NCBI GenBank assembly: GCA_938005655.1
Contig: CALLNA010000070.1
Span: forward strand, 1-16,211
DNA length: 16,211 nt
From: an uncultured Novosphingobium sp.
GTDB taxonomy: Bacteria; Pseudomonadota; Alphaproteobacteria; Sphingomonadales; Sphingomonadaceae
Direction: 5' to 3'
Shown here: positions 7,279-15,425 of the stretch, in pieces
Numbering within the stretch: position 1 is the first letter of the stretch
Layout of the letters: each line of letters opens with the position of its first letter
Program-made: the position numbers and the translations under genes
The notes under the pieces: model-generated
What the model was told of the DNA's origin: nothing
Database searches by the model: none
Seen by the model: only the letters and a program-made list of their open reading frames with translations

Positions 7279-8909
7279 GCGGCGAGGACGCTCTTGGCCA
7301 CGGCCTCGGCCACCTTGATCCCGTCGATCGCGGCCGAGAGGATGCCGCCGGCATAGCCCGCGCCCTCGCCCGCGGGGAACAGGCCCGCGACGTTGAGGCT
7401 CTGGAAATCGTCCCCGCGGGTGATCCGCACCGGCGAGGAGGTGCGCGTCTCGACCCCGGTCATCACCACGTCGGGATGATCGTAGCGGGCGATCCTGCGG
7501 CCGAAGACGGGCAGCGCCTCGCGCATCGCCTCGACGGCGAATTCCGGCAGGCACAGCGAAAGGTCGGTCATCGTCACGCCGGGCTTGTAGGAGGGCGTCA
7601 CCTCGCCCAGCGCGGTGGAGGGGCGGCCGGCGAGGAAGTCCCCCACCTTCTGCCCCGGCGCCGCGTAGGAGCCGCCGCCCGCCTGATAGGCGAGGCTTTC
7701 CCAGTGCCGCTGGAAGGCGATGCCGGCGAGCGGTCCTTCGGGATAGTCGCGGGCCGGGTCGATCCCGACGACGAGGCCGGAATTGGCGTTGAACTCGGCG
7801 CGCGAATACTGGCTCATGCCGTTGGTGACGACCCGGCCGACCTCGGAAGTCGCGGCAACGACGCGGCCGCCCGGGCACATGCAGAACGAATAGACCGTGC
7901 GCCCGTTGGCGCAGTGGTGGGAGAGGCTGTAGGCCGCCGCGCCGAGATCGGGATGGCCCGCGCAATTGCCGTAGCGGGCGCGGTCGACCCAGCCTTGCGG
8001 ATGCTCGATCCGCACGCCGATCGAGAAGGGCTTGGCCTCGATATGGACGCCGCGGGCATGGAGCATCTCGAAGGTCGGACGGGCGCTGTGGCCGACGGCG
8101 AGGACCACGTGATCGGCCTCGAGGAACGCGCCGTCCGCCAGGTGCAGCCCGCGCAGCCGCATCCGCCCCTCGGCCCCGCGCTCCAGCGCGAGGTCGTCGA
8201 CACGGGTCTCCCAGCGGTATTCGCCGCCCAGCCCCTCGATCGTCGCGCGCATCGCCTCGACCATCGTGACGAGGCGGAAGGTGCCGATGTGCGGGTGCGC
8301 CTCCCACAGGATGTCGTCGGGCGCGCCGGCCTTGACGAACTCCTCCAGCACCTTGCGGCCGAGGAAGCGCGGGTCCTTGACCCGGCAATAGAGCTTGCCG
8401 TCGGAGAAGGTGCCGGCCCCGCCCTCGCCGAACTGGACGTTGGAATCGGGGTTCAGCTCGGCGCGGCGCCACAGGCCCCAGGTGTCCCTGGTCCGCTGCC
8501 GCACGACCTTGCCGCGGTCGAGGATGATCGGGCGCAGGCCCATCTGCGCCAGGATCAGCCCGGCGAAGAGACCGCAGGGTCCCGCGCCGATCACCACGGG
8601 GCGCAAAGCGCCCGAGCGATCTGGCCACCCCTCCGGCGCGCGGGCGACGAAGCGGTAGGCCATGTCGGGCGTGGGACGCAGATCCTTGTCACCGGCCAGC
8701 CGCGCCAGGACCTCGGCCTCGTCCGCCAGCGCGACGTCGAGGGTATAGACCAGCAGGATCGCGCCGCGCCGCCGGGCGTCGTTGCCGCGCTTGAAGATCG
8801 TGAAGCCCGCGATCGCCTCGGGCGCCACGCCCAGGCGCGCGGCGATCGCCTGGGGCAGGGCCTCGGGCGCGTGGTCGAGCGGCAGGGACAGTCCGGAAAG
8901 GCGCAGCAT
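7275..8909 (-). CDS. COG2509-type uncharacterised FAD-dependent dehydrogenase
   Basis: 544 residues, ATG 8909, with only a weak purine-rich ribosome site (AGGGCG). An N-terminal domain of about 100 residues (MLRLSGLSLPLDHAPEALPQAIAARLG, then FTIFKRGNDARRRGAILLVYTL) precedes the FAD fold and is characteristic of COG2509 proteins. PVVIGAGPCGLFAG (GAGPCG at 108-113) and the acidic strand end ILDRG (129-133) bind FAD. NVQFGEGGAGTFSDGKL (157-173) is the family's signature. The C-terminus AGLFPAGEGAGYAGGILSAAIDGIKVAEAV is the second FAD-contacting segment. No signal peptide or membrane segment is visible. It starts 40 nt after the RND pump gene ends, on the same strand, and overlaps the next flavoprotein by 4 nt. 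The biochemical role of the family is not established. Confidence 0.92.
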   Translation of the reverse strand: MLRLSGLSLPLDHAPEALPQAIAARLGVAPEAIAGFTIFKRGNDARRRGAILLVYTLDVALADEAEVLARLAGDKDLRPTPDMAYRFVARAPEGWPDRSGALRPVVIGAGPCGLFAGLILAQMGLRPIILDRGKVVRQRTRDTWGLWRRAELNPDSNVQFGEGGAGTFSDGKLYCRVKDPRFLGRKVLEEFVKAGAPDDILWEAHPHIGTFRLVTMVEAMRATIEGLGGEYRWETRVDDLALERGAEGRMRLRGLHLADGAFLEADHVVLAVGHSARPTFEMLHARGVHIEAKPFSIGVRIEHPQGWVDRARYGNCAGHPDLGAAAYSLSHHCANGRTVYSFCMCPGGRVVAATSEVGRVVTNGMSQYSRAEFNANSGLVVGIDPARDYPEGPLAGIAFQRHWESLAYQAGGGSYAAPGQKVGDFLAGRPSTALGEVTPSYKPGVTMTDLSLCLPEFAVEAMREALPVFGRRIARYDHPDVVMTGVETRTSSPVRITRGDDFQSLNVAGLFPAGEGAGYAGGILSAAIDGIKVAEAVAKSVLAA

Positions 8910-8949
8910 GGCCGCGCCCTAGCGCATCGCGGAGCCTCGGACGAGAGGG

Positions 8950-11900
8950 CTAGTGCCCGGCCGCCGGTGCCGGCTCCACGTCATCGTCGTCGCCCGGCTG
9001 CTTAGGCGTCACCAGGCGGGAGAGGCGCGGGAGGACGCGCTGCTCGAAGCCGTCGACGATCTCGTAGATCACCGGGACCAGGAACAGCGACAGCGCGGTC
9101 GAGGTCAGCATCCCGCCGATCACCGCCACGGCCATCGGCTGGCGCGCCTCCGAGCCCTCGCTGACCGCGAAGGCGGTGGGCAGCATGCCCGCGATCATCG
9201 CCATCGAGGTCATGATGATCGGCCGGGTCCGCTGCGAGCAGGCCTCGAACAGGGCGTCGCGGGCCGTGGCCCCCGCGCGCTCCGCCTCGATCGCGAACTC
9301 GACCAGCAGGATCGAGTTCTTGGCGCAGAGCCCGAGCAGCATGAGCAGGCCGATGAAGACCGGCAGGTCGAGCGCCATCCCGGTCAGGCGCAGGGCGGTG
9401 AAGGCGCCGATCATCGACAGCGGCAGGGCGCCCATGATGACCACCGGCTTGAAGAAGCCGCGGAACAGCAGGACCAGCACGGTGAAGGTCAGGCCGATGC
9501 CCGCGACCACGGCGAGCAGGAAGCCGACGAACAGCTCGCCGAGCTGCTGGCTGACGCCCTGGTTGGCCTCGTGGATGCCCGGCGGCAGGTGCCGCATCAC
9601 CGGCAGCTTGCGCACGTCCTGCAACGCCGAGCCGATCGCCGCGCCGACGGCGAGGTCGGCGTCGACCGCGACGCGGCGCTCGCGGTCGAAGCGGACGATC
9701 TTGCCGGGGCCGGACTGGAAGCGGATGTCGGCGACGCTCGACAGCGGGGTGGTCTTGCCGTCGAGCGTGGGCACCCGCAGGCCGGCGATGGTGTCGAGGT
9801 CGGCCCGGGCGCTTTCCGGCAGGCGGACGCGGATCGGCAGGAGCTGCTCGCCGGCCGGGAACTTGGCGACCGAGGCGTCGATCTCGCCGATCGTGGCGAC
9901 GCGCAGCACGTTGGCCAGCGCGCGGCTGTCGACGTTGAGCCGCGCCGCCTCGGCGGGGCGCGGGGTGACGATCAGCTCGGGCCCCGGCGCCGAGGGGCTG
10001 AGCCGCGGGTCGGAGATCGAGGCGACGCCGCGCATCTCGCGCAGAAGCTGGAGCTGGACCCGCTCCAGCGCCGCGCCGTCCTGCCCGGCGAGGACGACGC
10101 TGACCGCCGCCTGGCCGAAATTGCCCTGGTTGTAGAACCGCGCCTCGGGGATCGCCCGCAGCTCCGGCCCGATCAGCGACTGGAACTCGGGCGAGCTGTG
10201 CTTGCGGTCGTGCTTGAGCACCACGGTCAGGGTGCCGGTGCCGAGATCGGAGCCGCCGCCGATGAAGGAGCCGCCGCTGGTCGAGCCGACCTGGGCGAAG
10301 ACCGCCTCGACGTCCGATTGCCTGGCGATGATCCGCGTCGCCTTGTCGACCGCCTCGCTCATGTCCTTGCGCGTCGCGCCGGGCGCGCCCTCGACCGCGA
10401 TGTAGAGGTAGTTGCGGTCCGGCACGGGCTGGAAGCCGACCTGGAGGGTCAGGGCCAGGGCGACGGCGACGACGAACAGGCCGCCGCCGATCCCCGCGCT
10501 GGTCCAGGGCCGCGCCAGCGCCCAGTCGAGCAGCCCGGCGTGGAGCGGATGGAGCCCCCCGCCGATCGAGGTGTTGTGCCGGTGGGGGGTGAGGAAATAG
10601 GCGGCCATGACCGGGGTCAGCAGCCGCGCGACGATCAGCGAGAAGGTCACGGCGGCGGCCACGGTCAGGCCGAACTCCTTGAAGAACTGGCCGACCTCGC
10701 CGGGAATGGCCGAGACCGGGGCGAAGACCGCGACGATCGTCGCGGTCGTGGCGATCACCGCGAGGCCGATCGCGTCGGCCCCGACCAGGGCGGCGCGATA
10801 GGGCGATTCGCCGCGCTCGATCCGTTTCTCGATGTTCTCGATCTCGACGATCGCGTCGTCGACGAGGATGCCGATCACCAGGGTCAGGGCGAGCAGGGTC
10901 AGCCCGTTGAGGCTGAAGCCCATCGCCGCCATGAAGATGAAGGTCGGGATCAGCGAGAGCGGCATGGCCGCCGCGGCGATCGCCGTCGCCCGCCAGTCGC
11001 GCAGGAACAGGTAGACCACGACGATGGCGAGGACGATACCCTCGATCAGCACGTCGAGCGTCGCCTCGAACGAGCGCCGGGTGAGGTCGGCAGTCGAGAC
11101 GATCTCGGTGAACTTCACGTCGGGATGGGCCTTGGCGAGCTGGGCGATGCCCGCCTTCACCCCGGCGTCGACCGTGACGTCGCTGGCCTTGCTGGTCTTG
11201 GAGATCTGGATGGCGACGATCGGCCGCCCGTTGAGCCGGGCGAAGCCGCGCACCTCGCCCTGGCCGTCGCCGACCTCGGCGATGTCGGAGAGGCGGACGT
11301 AGCGGCCCTGGACGGGGATCGTCAGGTCGCGGATCGCCGGGATGTCCCTGGCCGAGCCGATCACCCGGATGGTCTGCTCGACCGCGCCGATGTCGGCCCG
11401 GCCGCCGGGGTTGTCGCTGTGGAAGGCGGCGAGCGCGGCGTTGACCTGCGAGGCGTTGATGTCGAGCGCGGCCATCCGCTCCGGATCGAGGATCACCACG
11501 ATCTCGCGGTTGGCCCCGCCGATCCGGGCGACCTGGGCCACGCCGGCCTGGGCCTGGAGCACGCGCGACACCTCGTTGTCGATGAACCAGGCGAGCTGGT
11601 TCTCGGTCATCTGCGGCGCGTCGACCGTATAGGTCATCACCGGCGCGCTATCGAGGTCGAGCCGCTGCACCGAGGGCGGGTCGATCCCCGCGGGCAATTG
11701 CACCCGCGTCCGGTCGACGATCGTCCGCACGTCGTCGATCGCGCGTTGCAGGTCGGTGCCCAGCTCGAACTCCAGGGTCGTGCTCGACGAGCCGGTGGTG
11801 ACGGTCGAGCTGACGTTCTTGATCCCCGCGACCCCGGTCAGCGCGTTCTCGATCGGCCGGGTGATCTGGTTCTCCATCTCGGTCGGGGCCGCGCCGCTCT

Positions 11901-12051
11901 GGGTGACGGTGACGGTGATGATCGGGAGCTGGACGTTGGGGAACTGGTTGATCGGCATCCGCGTGAAGGCGACCATCCCCGACAGGGTCAGGATGATGAA
12001 CAGCAGCGAGACCGGGATCGGGTTGCGGATCGCCCAGGCGGAAATCTTCAT
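8950..12051 (-). CDS. RND-family multidrug efflux permease (AcrB/MdtB-like, HAE1 type)
   Basis: 1033 residues, the usual length. Inner-membrane trimeric proton/substrate antiporter of a tripartite pump. ATG 12051 overlaps the stop of the fusion-protein gene as ATGA. The N-terminus MKISAWAIRNPIPVSLLFIILTLSGMVAF is the first transmembrane helix, followed by MPINQFPNVQLPIITVTV and the porter domain. VIGILVDDAIVEIENIEKR carries the paired proton-relay aspartates D398 and D399, and LLGLCAKNSILLVEF carries the relay lysine K911 (AcrB D407/D408/K940). The two halves each carry a run of transmembrane helices (about residues 330-530 and 850-1010). DD plus K, with no CzcA-type metal signature noticed, favours organic-compound efflux. 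The C-terminal tail is acidic (GDDDDVEPAPAAGH). Substrate range cannot be read from sequence. acrB would be a generic label, so no symbol is given. Confidence 0.96.
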   Translation of the reverse strand: MKISAWAIRNPIPVSLLFIILTLSGMVAFTRMPINQFPNVQLPIITVTVTQSGAAPTEMENQITRPIENALTGVAGIKNVSSTVTTGSSSTTLEFELGTDLQRAIDDVRTIVDRTRVQLPAGIDPPSVQRLDLDSAPVMTYTVDAPQMTENQLAWFIDNEVSRVLQAQAGVAQVARIGGANREIVVILDPERMAALDINASQVNAALAAFHSDNPGGRADIGAVEQTIRVIGSARDIPAIRDLTIPVQGRYVRLSDIAEVGDGQGEVRGFARLNGRPIVAIQISKTSKASDVTVDAGVKAGIAQLAKAHPDVKFTEIVSTADLTRRSFEATLDVLIEGIVLAIVVVYLFLRDWRATAIAAAAMPLSLIPTFIFMAAMGFSLNGLTLLALTLVIGILVDDAIVEIENIEKRIERGESPYRAALVGADAIGLAVIATTATIVAVFAPVSAIPGEVGQFFKEFGLTVAAAVTFSLIVARLLTPVMAAYFLTPHRHNTSIGGGLHPLHAGLLDWALARPWTSAGIGGGLFVVAVALALTLQVGFQPVPDRNYLYIAVEGAPGATRKDMSEAVDKATRIIARQSDVEAVFAQVGSTSGGSFIGGGSDLGTGTLTVVLKHDRKHSSPEFQSLIGPELRAIPEARFYNQGNFGQAAVSVVLAGQDGAALERVQLQLLREMRGVASISDPRLSPSAPGPELIVTPRPAEAARLNVDSRALANVLRVATIGEIDASVAKFPAGEQLLPIRVRLPESARADLDTIAGLRVPTLDGKTTPLSSVADIRFQSGPGKIVRFDRERRVAVDADLAVGAAIGSALQDVRKLPVMRHLPPGIHEANQGVSQQLGELFVGFLLAVVAGIGLTFTVLVLLFRGFFKPVVIMGALPLSMIGAFTALRLTGMALDLPVFIGLLMLLGLCAKNSILLVEFAIEAERAGATARDALFEACSQRTRPIIMTSMAMIAGMLPTAFAVSEGSEARQPMAVAVIGGMLTSTALSLFLVPVIYEIVDGFEQRVLPRLSRLVTPKQPGDDDDVEPAPAAGH

Positions 12052-13133
12052 TTCGCGACGCCCGGCTGGACCGTACCCGCGATACGGACCTTGTCGCCGT
12101 CGAGGACGAAGGCGCTACCCTTGACCGCGACGCGGGCGCCCGCGGCGAGGCCGGAGAGGATCTCGACCTGGCCCGCCGCCCGCTGGCCGGTGCGGACCGC
12201 GACGCGGCGGACGCGGTCCTGCCCGTCGACGACCTTGACCGAGGCCCCGTCGGCATCGAAGTGGACCGCCGCCTCGGGCACCGAGAGGACCGAGACGGTG
12301 CGGGTGAAGCGCCCCTCGGCGAAGCCGCCCTGACGCAGCTCGGGATCGACCGGCAGGGCGATGCGGGCGATGGCGAGGCCGGTCTGGGCGTCGACCCGCA
12401 TCCCGATCAGCCGGACCTGCCCGGCGAGCCGGCGGCCCGAGGGCAGGACGACCTCGGCCGGGTCGCCGACGTGAATCTGCTGGAGGTCGGTCTCGGCCAG
12501 CTCGGCGTAGAACTCGATCAGGCTGCCGCGGGCGAGCCGGAACATGGCCGTGCCGGTGCTCGACGTGTCGCCGGGGCGCACGGCCCGCTCCAGCACCACG
12601 CCGTCGGCCGGCGCGCGGATCGTCAGGTGGGCCTGCCGGGTCAGCAGGTCATTGAGCTGCGCCCGGGTCGCGGCCACGGCGGCGCGGCTCGAGCGGACGG
12701 CGAAGCGGCGGGTGTCGATCGCCTCCTTGGAAAGGACGCCCTGGTTGTCGAGCCCGTCGACCCGCGCCGCCTGGGCCGCGGCCTGGTCGGCGGCGACCTG
12801 CTGCTGGGCCAGGGTCGCGCGGACCTGGTCGATCTGCGAGCGCAGCAGGCTGTCGTCGAGCACGGCGAGGACCTGGCCGCGGCGGACCCGCGCGCCTTCC
12901 TCGACCAGGACCTGCGAAACGCGGTAGCCGTTGAGGTCGGCGGAGACCGCCATCTCCTCGCGCGGGACCAGCCGGCCCGAGGCGCTGAGCGCCCCGGCGA
13001 TGTCGTGCCGCCCGGCGACGGCCACCGTCACCGTCTGCGGCGGCAGTTCCTCCTTCGTCTTGCCGCCGGTCCGATGGCAGCCGGCCAGGAGCAAGGCGAG
13101 CGTCAGCGCACAAAGCAGGGAACGCGGCATCAT
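12048..13133 (-). CDS. RND efflux periplasmic adaptor (membrane fusion lipoprotein)
   Basis: 361 residues from ATG 13133, which overlaps the stop of the outer-membrane factor gene as ATGA; a second ATG follows directly at 13130. The N-terminus MMPRSLLCALTLALLLAGC is a lipoprotein signal with lipobox LAGC (lipidated Cys19). The protein would be anchored in the membrane and would bridge the pump and the outer-membrane channel. AVSADLNGYRVSQVLVEEGARVRRGQVLAVLDDSLL is the first half of the lipoyl/barrel-sandwich domain. An Ala/Gln-rich coiled-coil hairpin (about residues 95-160) follows, then LTIRAPADGVVLERAVRPGDTSSTGTAMFRLA as the second lipoyl half. Beta-barrel and membrane-proximal domains run to the end (RTGQRAAGQVEILSGLAAGARV). 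This is the classic HlyD/AcrA domain order. Neighbours leave its role in the tripartite pump in little doubt. Confidence 0.95.
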   Translation of the reverse strand: MMPRSLLCALTLALLLAGCHRTGGKTKEELPPQTVTVAVAGRHDIAGALSASGRLVPREEMAVSADLNGYRVSQVLVEEGARVRRGQVLAVLDDSLLRSQIDQVRATLAQQQVAADQAAAQAARVDGLDNQGVLSKEAIDTRRFAVRSSRAAVAATRAQLNDLLTRQAHLTIRAPADGVVLERAVRPGDTSSTGTAMFRLARGSLIEFYAELAETDLQQIHVGDPAEVVLPSGRRLAGQVRLIGMRVDAQTGLAIARIALPVDPELRQGGFAEGRFTRTVSVLSVPEAAVHFDADGASVKVVDGQDRVRRVAVRTGQRAAGQVEILSGLAAGARVAVKGSAFVLDGDKVRIAGTVQPGVAK

Positions 13134-14611
13134 GGGGCTTTCGTTGGATCGACCGTGGAGGCAGGCACAGGCGGCGGCAGGACGGCGTCGGGGCCGAGGT
13201 CGGCCTGCGGGTCCCACCCGCCGCCGAGCGCGCGGATCGCCGTGACCGTGTCGGACAGCAGGGCGAAACGCCCGGCGTCGAGCGTGGCGCGGTTCTGCTG
13301 CCAGGTCCGCTCGGACTGGAGCAGGGTGGTGAGGTCGGTGAGCCCGGCGGCATAGCCGCGCCGGGCCGCGTCGAAGGCATAGCGGGACTGCCGCGCCGCC
13401 TGGTCGAGCTGGCCGACGCGGCGGGTGCCGGCCTCGACCCGGGTCAGCGCGTTCTCGGCCTCGCCGAAGGCGGTCTGGACCGTCCGCTCGTAGGTGATCA
13501 CCGCCTGCCGGCCCCGCGCCTCGCTGATCCGCAGGGCGGCAAGCAGGCGGGCGCGGTCGAGGATCGGCACGGGGAGGCCGGCGGCGAGCGACCACAGCCC
13601 GGTCCCGCCCCCCGCCGCGGCGGTCAGGCCGAGCCCGGGCTGGAGGGTGAGGCGCGGGAACAGGGCGAGGCGGTCGATCTTCACGGTCTGGGCGGCGGCG
13701 GCGAGGTCGGCCTCGGCCCCGCGCACGTCGGGCCGCCGGGTCAGGATCAGGCCCGGCGTGGCGGCGGGCAGCGCGGGCGGCGGGGACAGCGTGGGCTCGA
13801 TCGCGAGGGTGTCGGTCGCGGCGGTCGGCTCGCCGATCAGGATCAGCAGCGAGCGCTTGGCGGCGCGCAGCTCGCCCTCCAGCCGGACCACCTCGGCCTC
13901 GCCGCTGGCGCGGTCGGCGCGCAGCCGCGCGGCGTCCTGGCCCGAGGTCAGGCCGCGCGCCAGGCCCAGTTCGCCGGTCGCGGCCAGCTCGCTGGCGATC
14001 CGCAGGGTCTCGCGCGCGTTGTCGAGCTGGACCGCGAGGTAGCGCGCCTGGAACAGGCCCGCCGCGACGTCCCCGGCCAGCGCCAGCCGCGTGCCGTAGA
14101 AGTCGAGCGCCGAGGAGCGGTAGTCGAGGTCGGCCCGCGTCCTCGTCGCCGCCAGCCGGCCGAACAGGTCGATCTCCCAGCTCGGATAGAAGGTGCCTTG
14201 GAACGAGGCGTTGGGGTCCTGGTCGACCCCGGTGCCCCACAGCCGCCCGCTGCCCTGCTCGGTCGCCGTGCCGGTCAGGCTGCCCGAGGGCAGGGTCGCG
14301 GCGCGCGCCTGGCTGCGCGTGGCCCGCGCCTCGGCCATCCGCGCATAGGCGAGCCGCGCCGTGGTGCTGCGCTCCAGCGCGGTGGCGATCAGGCTAGTAA
14401 GCTGGGCGTCGCCGAACTGCTCCCACCAGCGGTCGAGCGCGAGCGCTTCCCCGGCGGGCGCGGAAGCCGGCGCGGGCGGGCGCTCGAAGGCGGGCGGCAG
14501 GCCGACCTCGGCCGGCGGCAGATGGACCGCGGGCGCGCAGCCCGCCGCCGCGAGCACGGCGACTCCAGGGAGTGCGCGAAGCGCTGGAATCAGGTATCTC
14601 GCGGCGAGCAT
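13130..14611 (-). CDS. NodT-family outer-membrane efflux channel lipoprotein (TolC-like)
   Basis: 493 residues, ATG 14611, with a GGGA ribosome-binding sequence just upstream. First gene of the efflux operon. The N-terminus MLAARYLIPALRALPGVAVLAAAGC ends in a lipobox-like AAGC (Cys25), slightly atypical because Ala rather than Leu is at -3. LALDRWWEQFGDAQLTSLIATALERSTTARLAYARMAEARATRSQARAATLPSGSLTG is the start of the first outer-membrane-efflux repeat. PGLILTRRPDVRGAEADLAAAAQTVKIDRLALFPRLTLQPGLG is the NodT hallmark at the start of the second. Long alpha-helical stretches rich in Ala and Arg make the periplasmic tunnel. A Pro-rich tail (PDAVLPPPVPASTVDPTKAP) ends the protein. Trimeric exit duct for the adaptor and pump encoded directly downstream. 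Confidence 0.94.
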   Translation of the reverse strand: MLAARYLIPALRALPGVAVLAAAGCAPAVHLPPAEVGLPPAFERPPAPASAPAGEALALDRWWEQFGDAQLTSLIATALERSTTARLAYARMAEARATRSQARAATLPSGSLTGTATEQGSGRLWGTGVDQDPNASFQGTFYPSWEIDLFGRLAATRTRADLDYRSSALDFYGTRLALAGDVAAGLFQARYLAVQLDNARETLRIASELAATGELGLARGLTSGQDAARLRADRASGEAEVVRLEGELRAAKRSLLILIGEPTAATDTLAIEPTLSPPPALPAATPGLILTRRPDVRGAEADLAAAAQTVKIDRLALFPRLTLQPGLGLTAAAGGGTGLWSLAAGLPVPILDRARLLAALRISEARGRQAVITYERTVQTAFGEAENALTRVEAGTRRVGQLDQAARQSRYAFDAARRGYAAGLTDLTTLLQSERTWQQNRATLDAGRFALLSDTVTAIRALGGGWDPQADLGPDAVLPPPVPASTVDPTKAP

Positions 14612-14644
14612 CGTCCCGGATCGATCGGTTGAACTGGGCGGCCG

Positions 14645-14672
14645 AATCTAGCGGCGGCGATAAAATACACAA
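14645..14672 (-). promoter_or_regulatory. Candidate promoter of the efflux operon
   Basis: On the minus strand TTGTGT (14672-14667) and TAGATT (14650-14645) are separated by 16 nt. Transcription would start near 14638, leaving a leader of about 27 nt before the channel gene's ATG. Matches to the sigma-70 consensus are partial (3/6 and 4/6). The -35 lies wholly inside the 36-bp inverted repeat, which fits repression by a bound regulator. Confidence 0.45.
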
Positions 14673-14691
14673 GAGTGTTTCTTTTATCGCC
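14656..14691. promoter_or_regulatory. Probable TetR-family operator (36-bp inverted repeat)
   Basis: GGCGATAAAA (14656-14665) and TTTTATCGCC (14682-14691) are perfect 10-nt inverted arms, 16 nt apart. Inside, ACAC (14667-14670) and GTGT (14675-14678) form a second inverted repeat offset by one base. This is the most AT-rich spot in the intergenic region. It lies between the divergent efflux operon and regulator gene, the standard place for an operator controlling both. Which of the two nested repeats is recognised cannot be told from sequence. Confidence 0.7.
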
Positions 14692-14731
14692 GGGGTCGGC
14701 TATCCTCGCCTTCGTGCAGGAGAGGGGCGCC

Positions 14732-15367
14732 GTGGCAAGGATGGGAACGGCCGGCGGGTCGCGCGGCAAGGGCCGCCCGAAGCTGACCGAAACGGCCGAG
14801 ATCGACAGCGCGATCCGCGCCGCAGGGCTCCAGATCCTGCTCGAGCACGGCGAGGCCGCGACGATGAACGCCGTGGCCCAGGCCGCCGGCCTCTCACGCA
14901 AGACGGTCTATGCGCGCTATGCCAACAAGACCGAGCTGTTCCTGGCCGTCATCCGCGAGCTGCTGGGCAACGTCTCCGGCCTGGACTACGACACCAGCGG
15001 CACCGTGGAGGAGCGGCTGGAGCACTATGCCCTGGCCGCGCTCGGGGTCATCTCGCAGCCGCAGGCCCTGGCGATCCAGCGCCTGCTGACGATGGACCCG
15101 GCCTATATCGCCGCGCTCCGCGCCGAAATGCTGGACGCGACGATGCGGATCTTCTTCGATCCGCTGCGCGACCTGCTCGGCGCGGCCAAGGCGAGCGGCG
15201 AACTGGCCGTCGCCGACGTCGAGGCCACCACCCGCGCGGTGATCCGCCTGATCTTCGCGGAGAGCGCGGCGATGGGCCCCGACCCGACCCCGCTGACCCC
15301 GACCCAGCAGGCCGCCTATGCCGGGTTCGTCACCCGCCTGGTCGCCCGCGGGCTGCTCCCGCGATAG
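14732..15367 (+). CDS. TetR/AcrR-family transcriptional regulator of the divergent efflux operon
   Basis: 211 residues from GTG 14732, chosen because AGGAGAGGGG (14718-14727) gives a well-spaced ribosome site. ATG 14741 has only AAGG touching it, and the longer in-frame ATG at 14675 lies inside the operator repeat. After a basic leader (GGSRGKGRPKLTETAEIDSAIRAAGLQILLEHG), the segment ATMNAVAQAAGLSRKTVYARYANKTELFLAVI is the typical TetR helix-turn-helix with its SRKTVYARYANKTELF signature. The rest is an all-helical ligand-binding/dimerisation domain (LTMDPAYIAALRAEMLDATMRIFFDPLRDLL). By genome context it most likely represses the nodT-adaptor-RND operon and perhaps itself, with release by a pump substrate. 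That regulatory link is inferred, not shown. Confidence 0.93.
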   Translation: MARMGTAGGSRGKGRPKLTETAEIDSAIRAAGLQILLEHGEAATMNAVAQAAGLSRKTVYARYANKTELFLAVIRELLGNVSGLDYDTSGTVEERLEHYALAALGVISQPQALAIQRLLTMDPAYIAALRAEMLDATMRIFFDPLRDLLGAAKASGELAVADVEATTRAVIRLIFAESAAMGPDPTPLTPTQQAAYAGFVTRLVARGLLPR

Positions 15368-15374
15368 GCCGCGC

Positions 15375-15399
15375 GGAACATTGTCCGCCGCCCGCGGTT
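15375..15399 (+). promoter_or_regulatory. Candidate EcfG-type (general stress response) promoter
   Basis: GGAAC at 15375-15379 is followed after 16 nt by GGTT at 15396-15399. Alphaproteobacterial EcfG promoters are GGAAC-N16/17-CGTT or similar, so the -35 is perfect and the -10 has one mismatch. The element lies just after the TetR stop and would start transcription about 15-20 nt before the ATG of the 72-aa gene, just ahead of its ribosome-binding site. In a 70% GC genome some chance matches are expected. Confidence 0.5.
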
Positions 15400-15425
15400 G
15401 CTATGGGCAGAAGGAGAGCGGAAAA

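Noticed and set aside
7476..9005. 509-codon plus-strand open frame over the COG2509 gene
   Set aside because: Antisense shadow of a well-supported flavoprotein; no ribosome site or domain.
8953..12333. A 1126-codon open frame on the plus strand, antisense to the pump and adaptor genes
   Set aside because: Its product is an Asp/Arg/Gly/His-rich string with no domain, and it mirrors a clear RND gene. Long antisense open frames are expected at 70% GC.
14675..14731. Upstream ATG at 14675 as the TetR start
   Set aside because: It lies inside the operator repeat and adds 19 non-family residues. GTG 14732 has a proper ribosome site.
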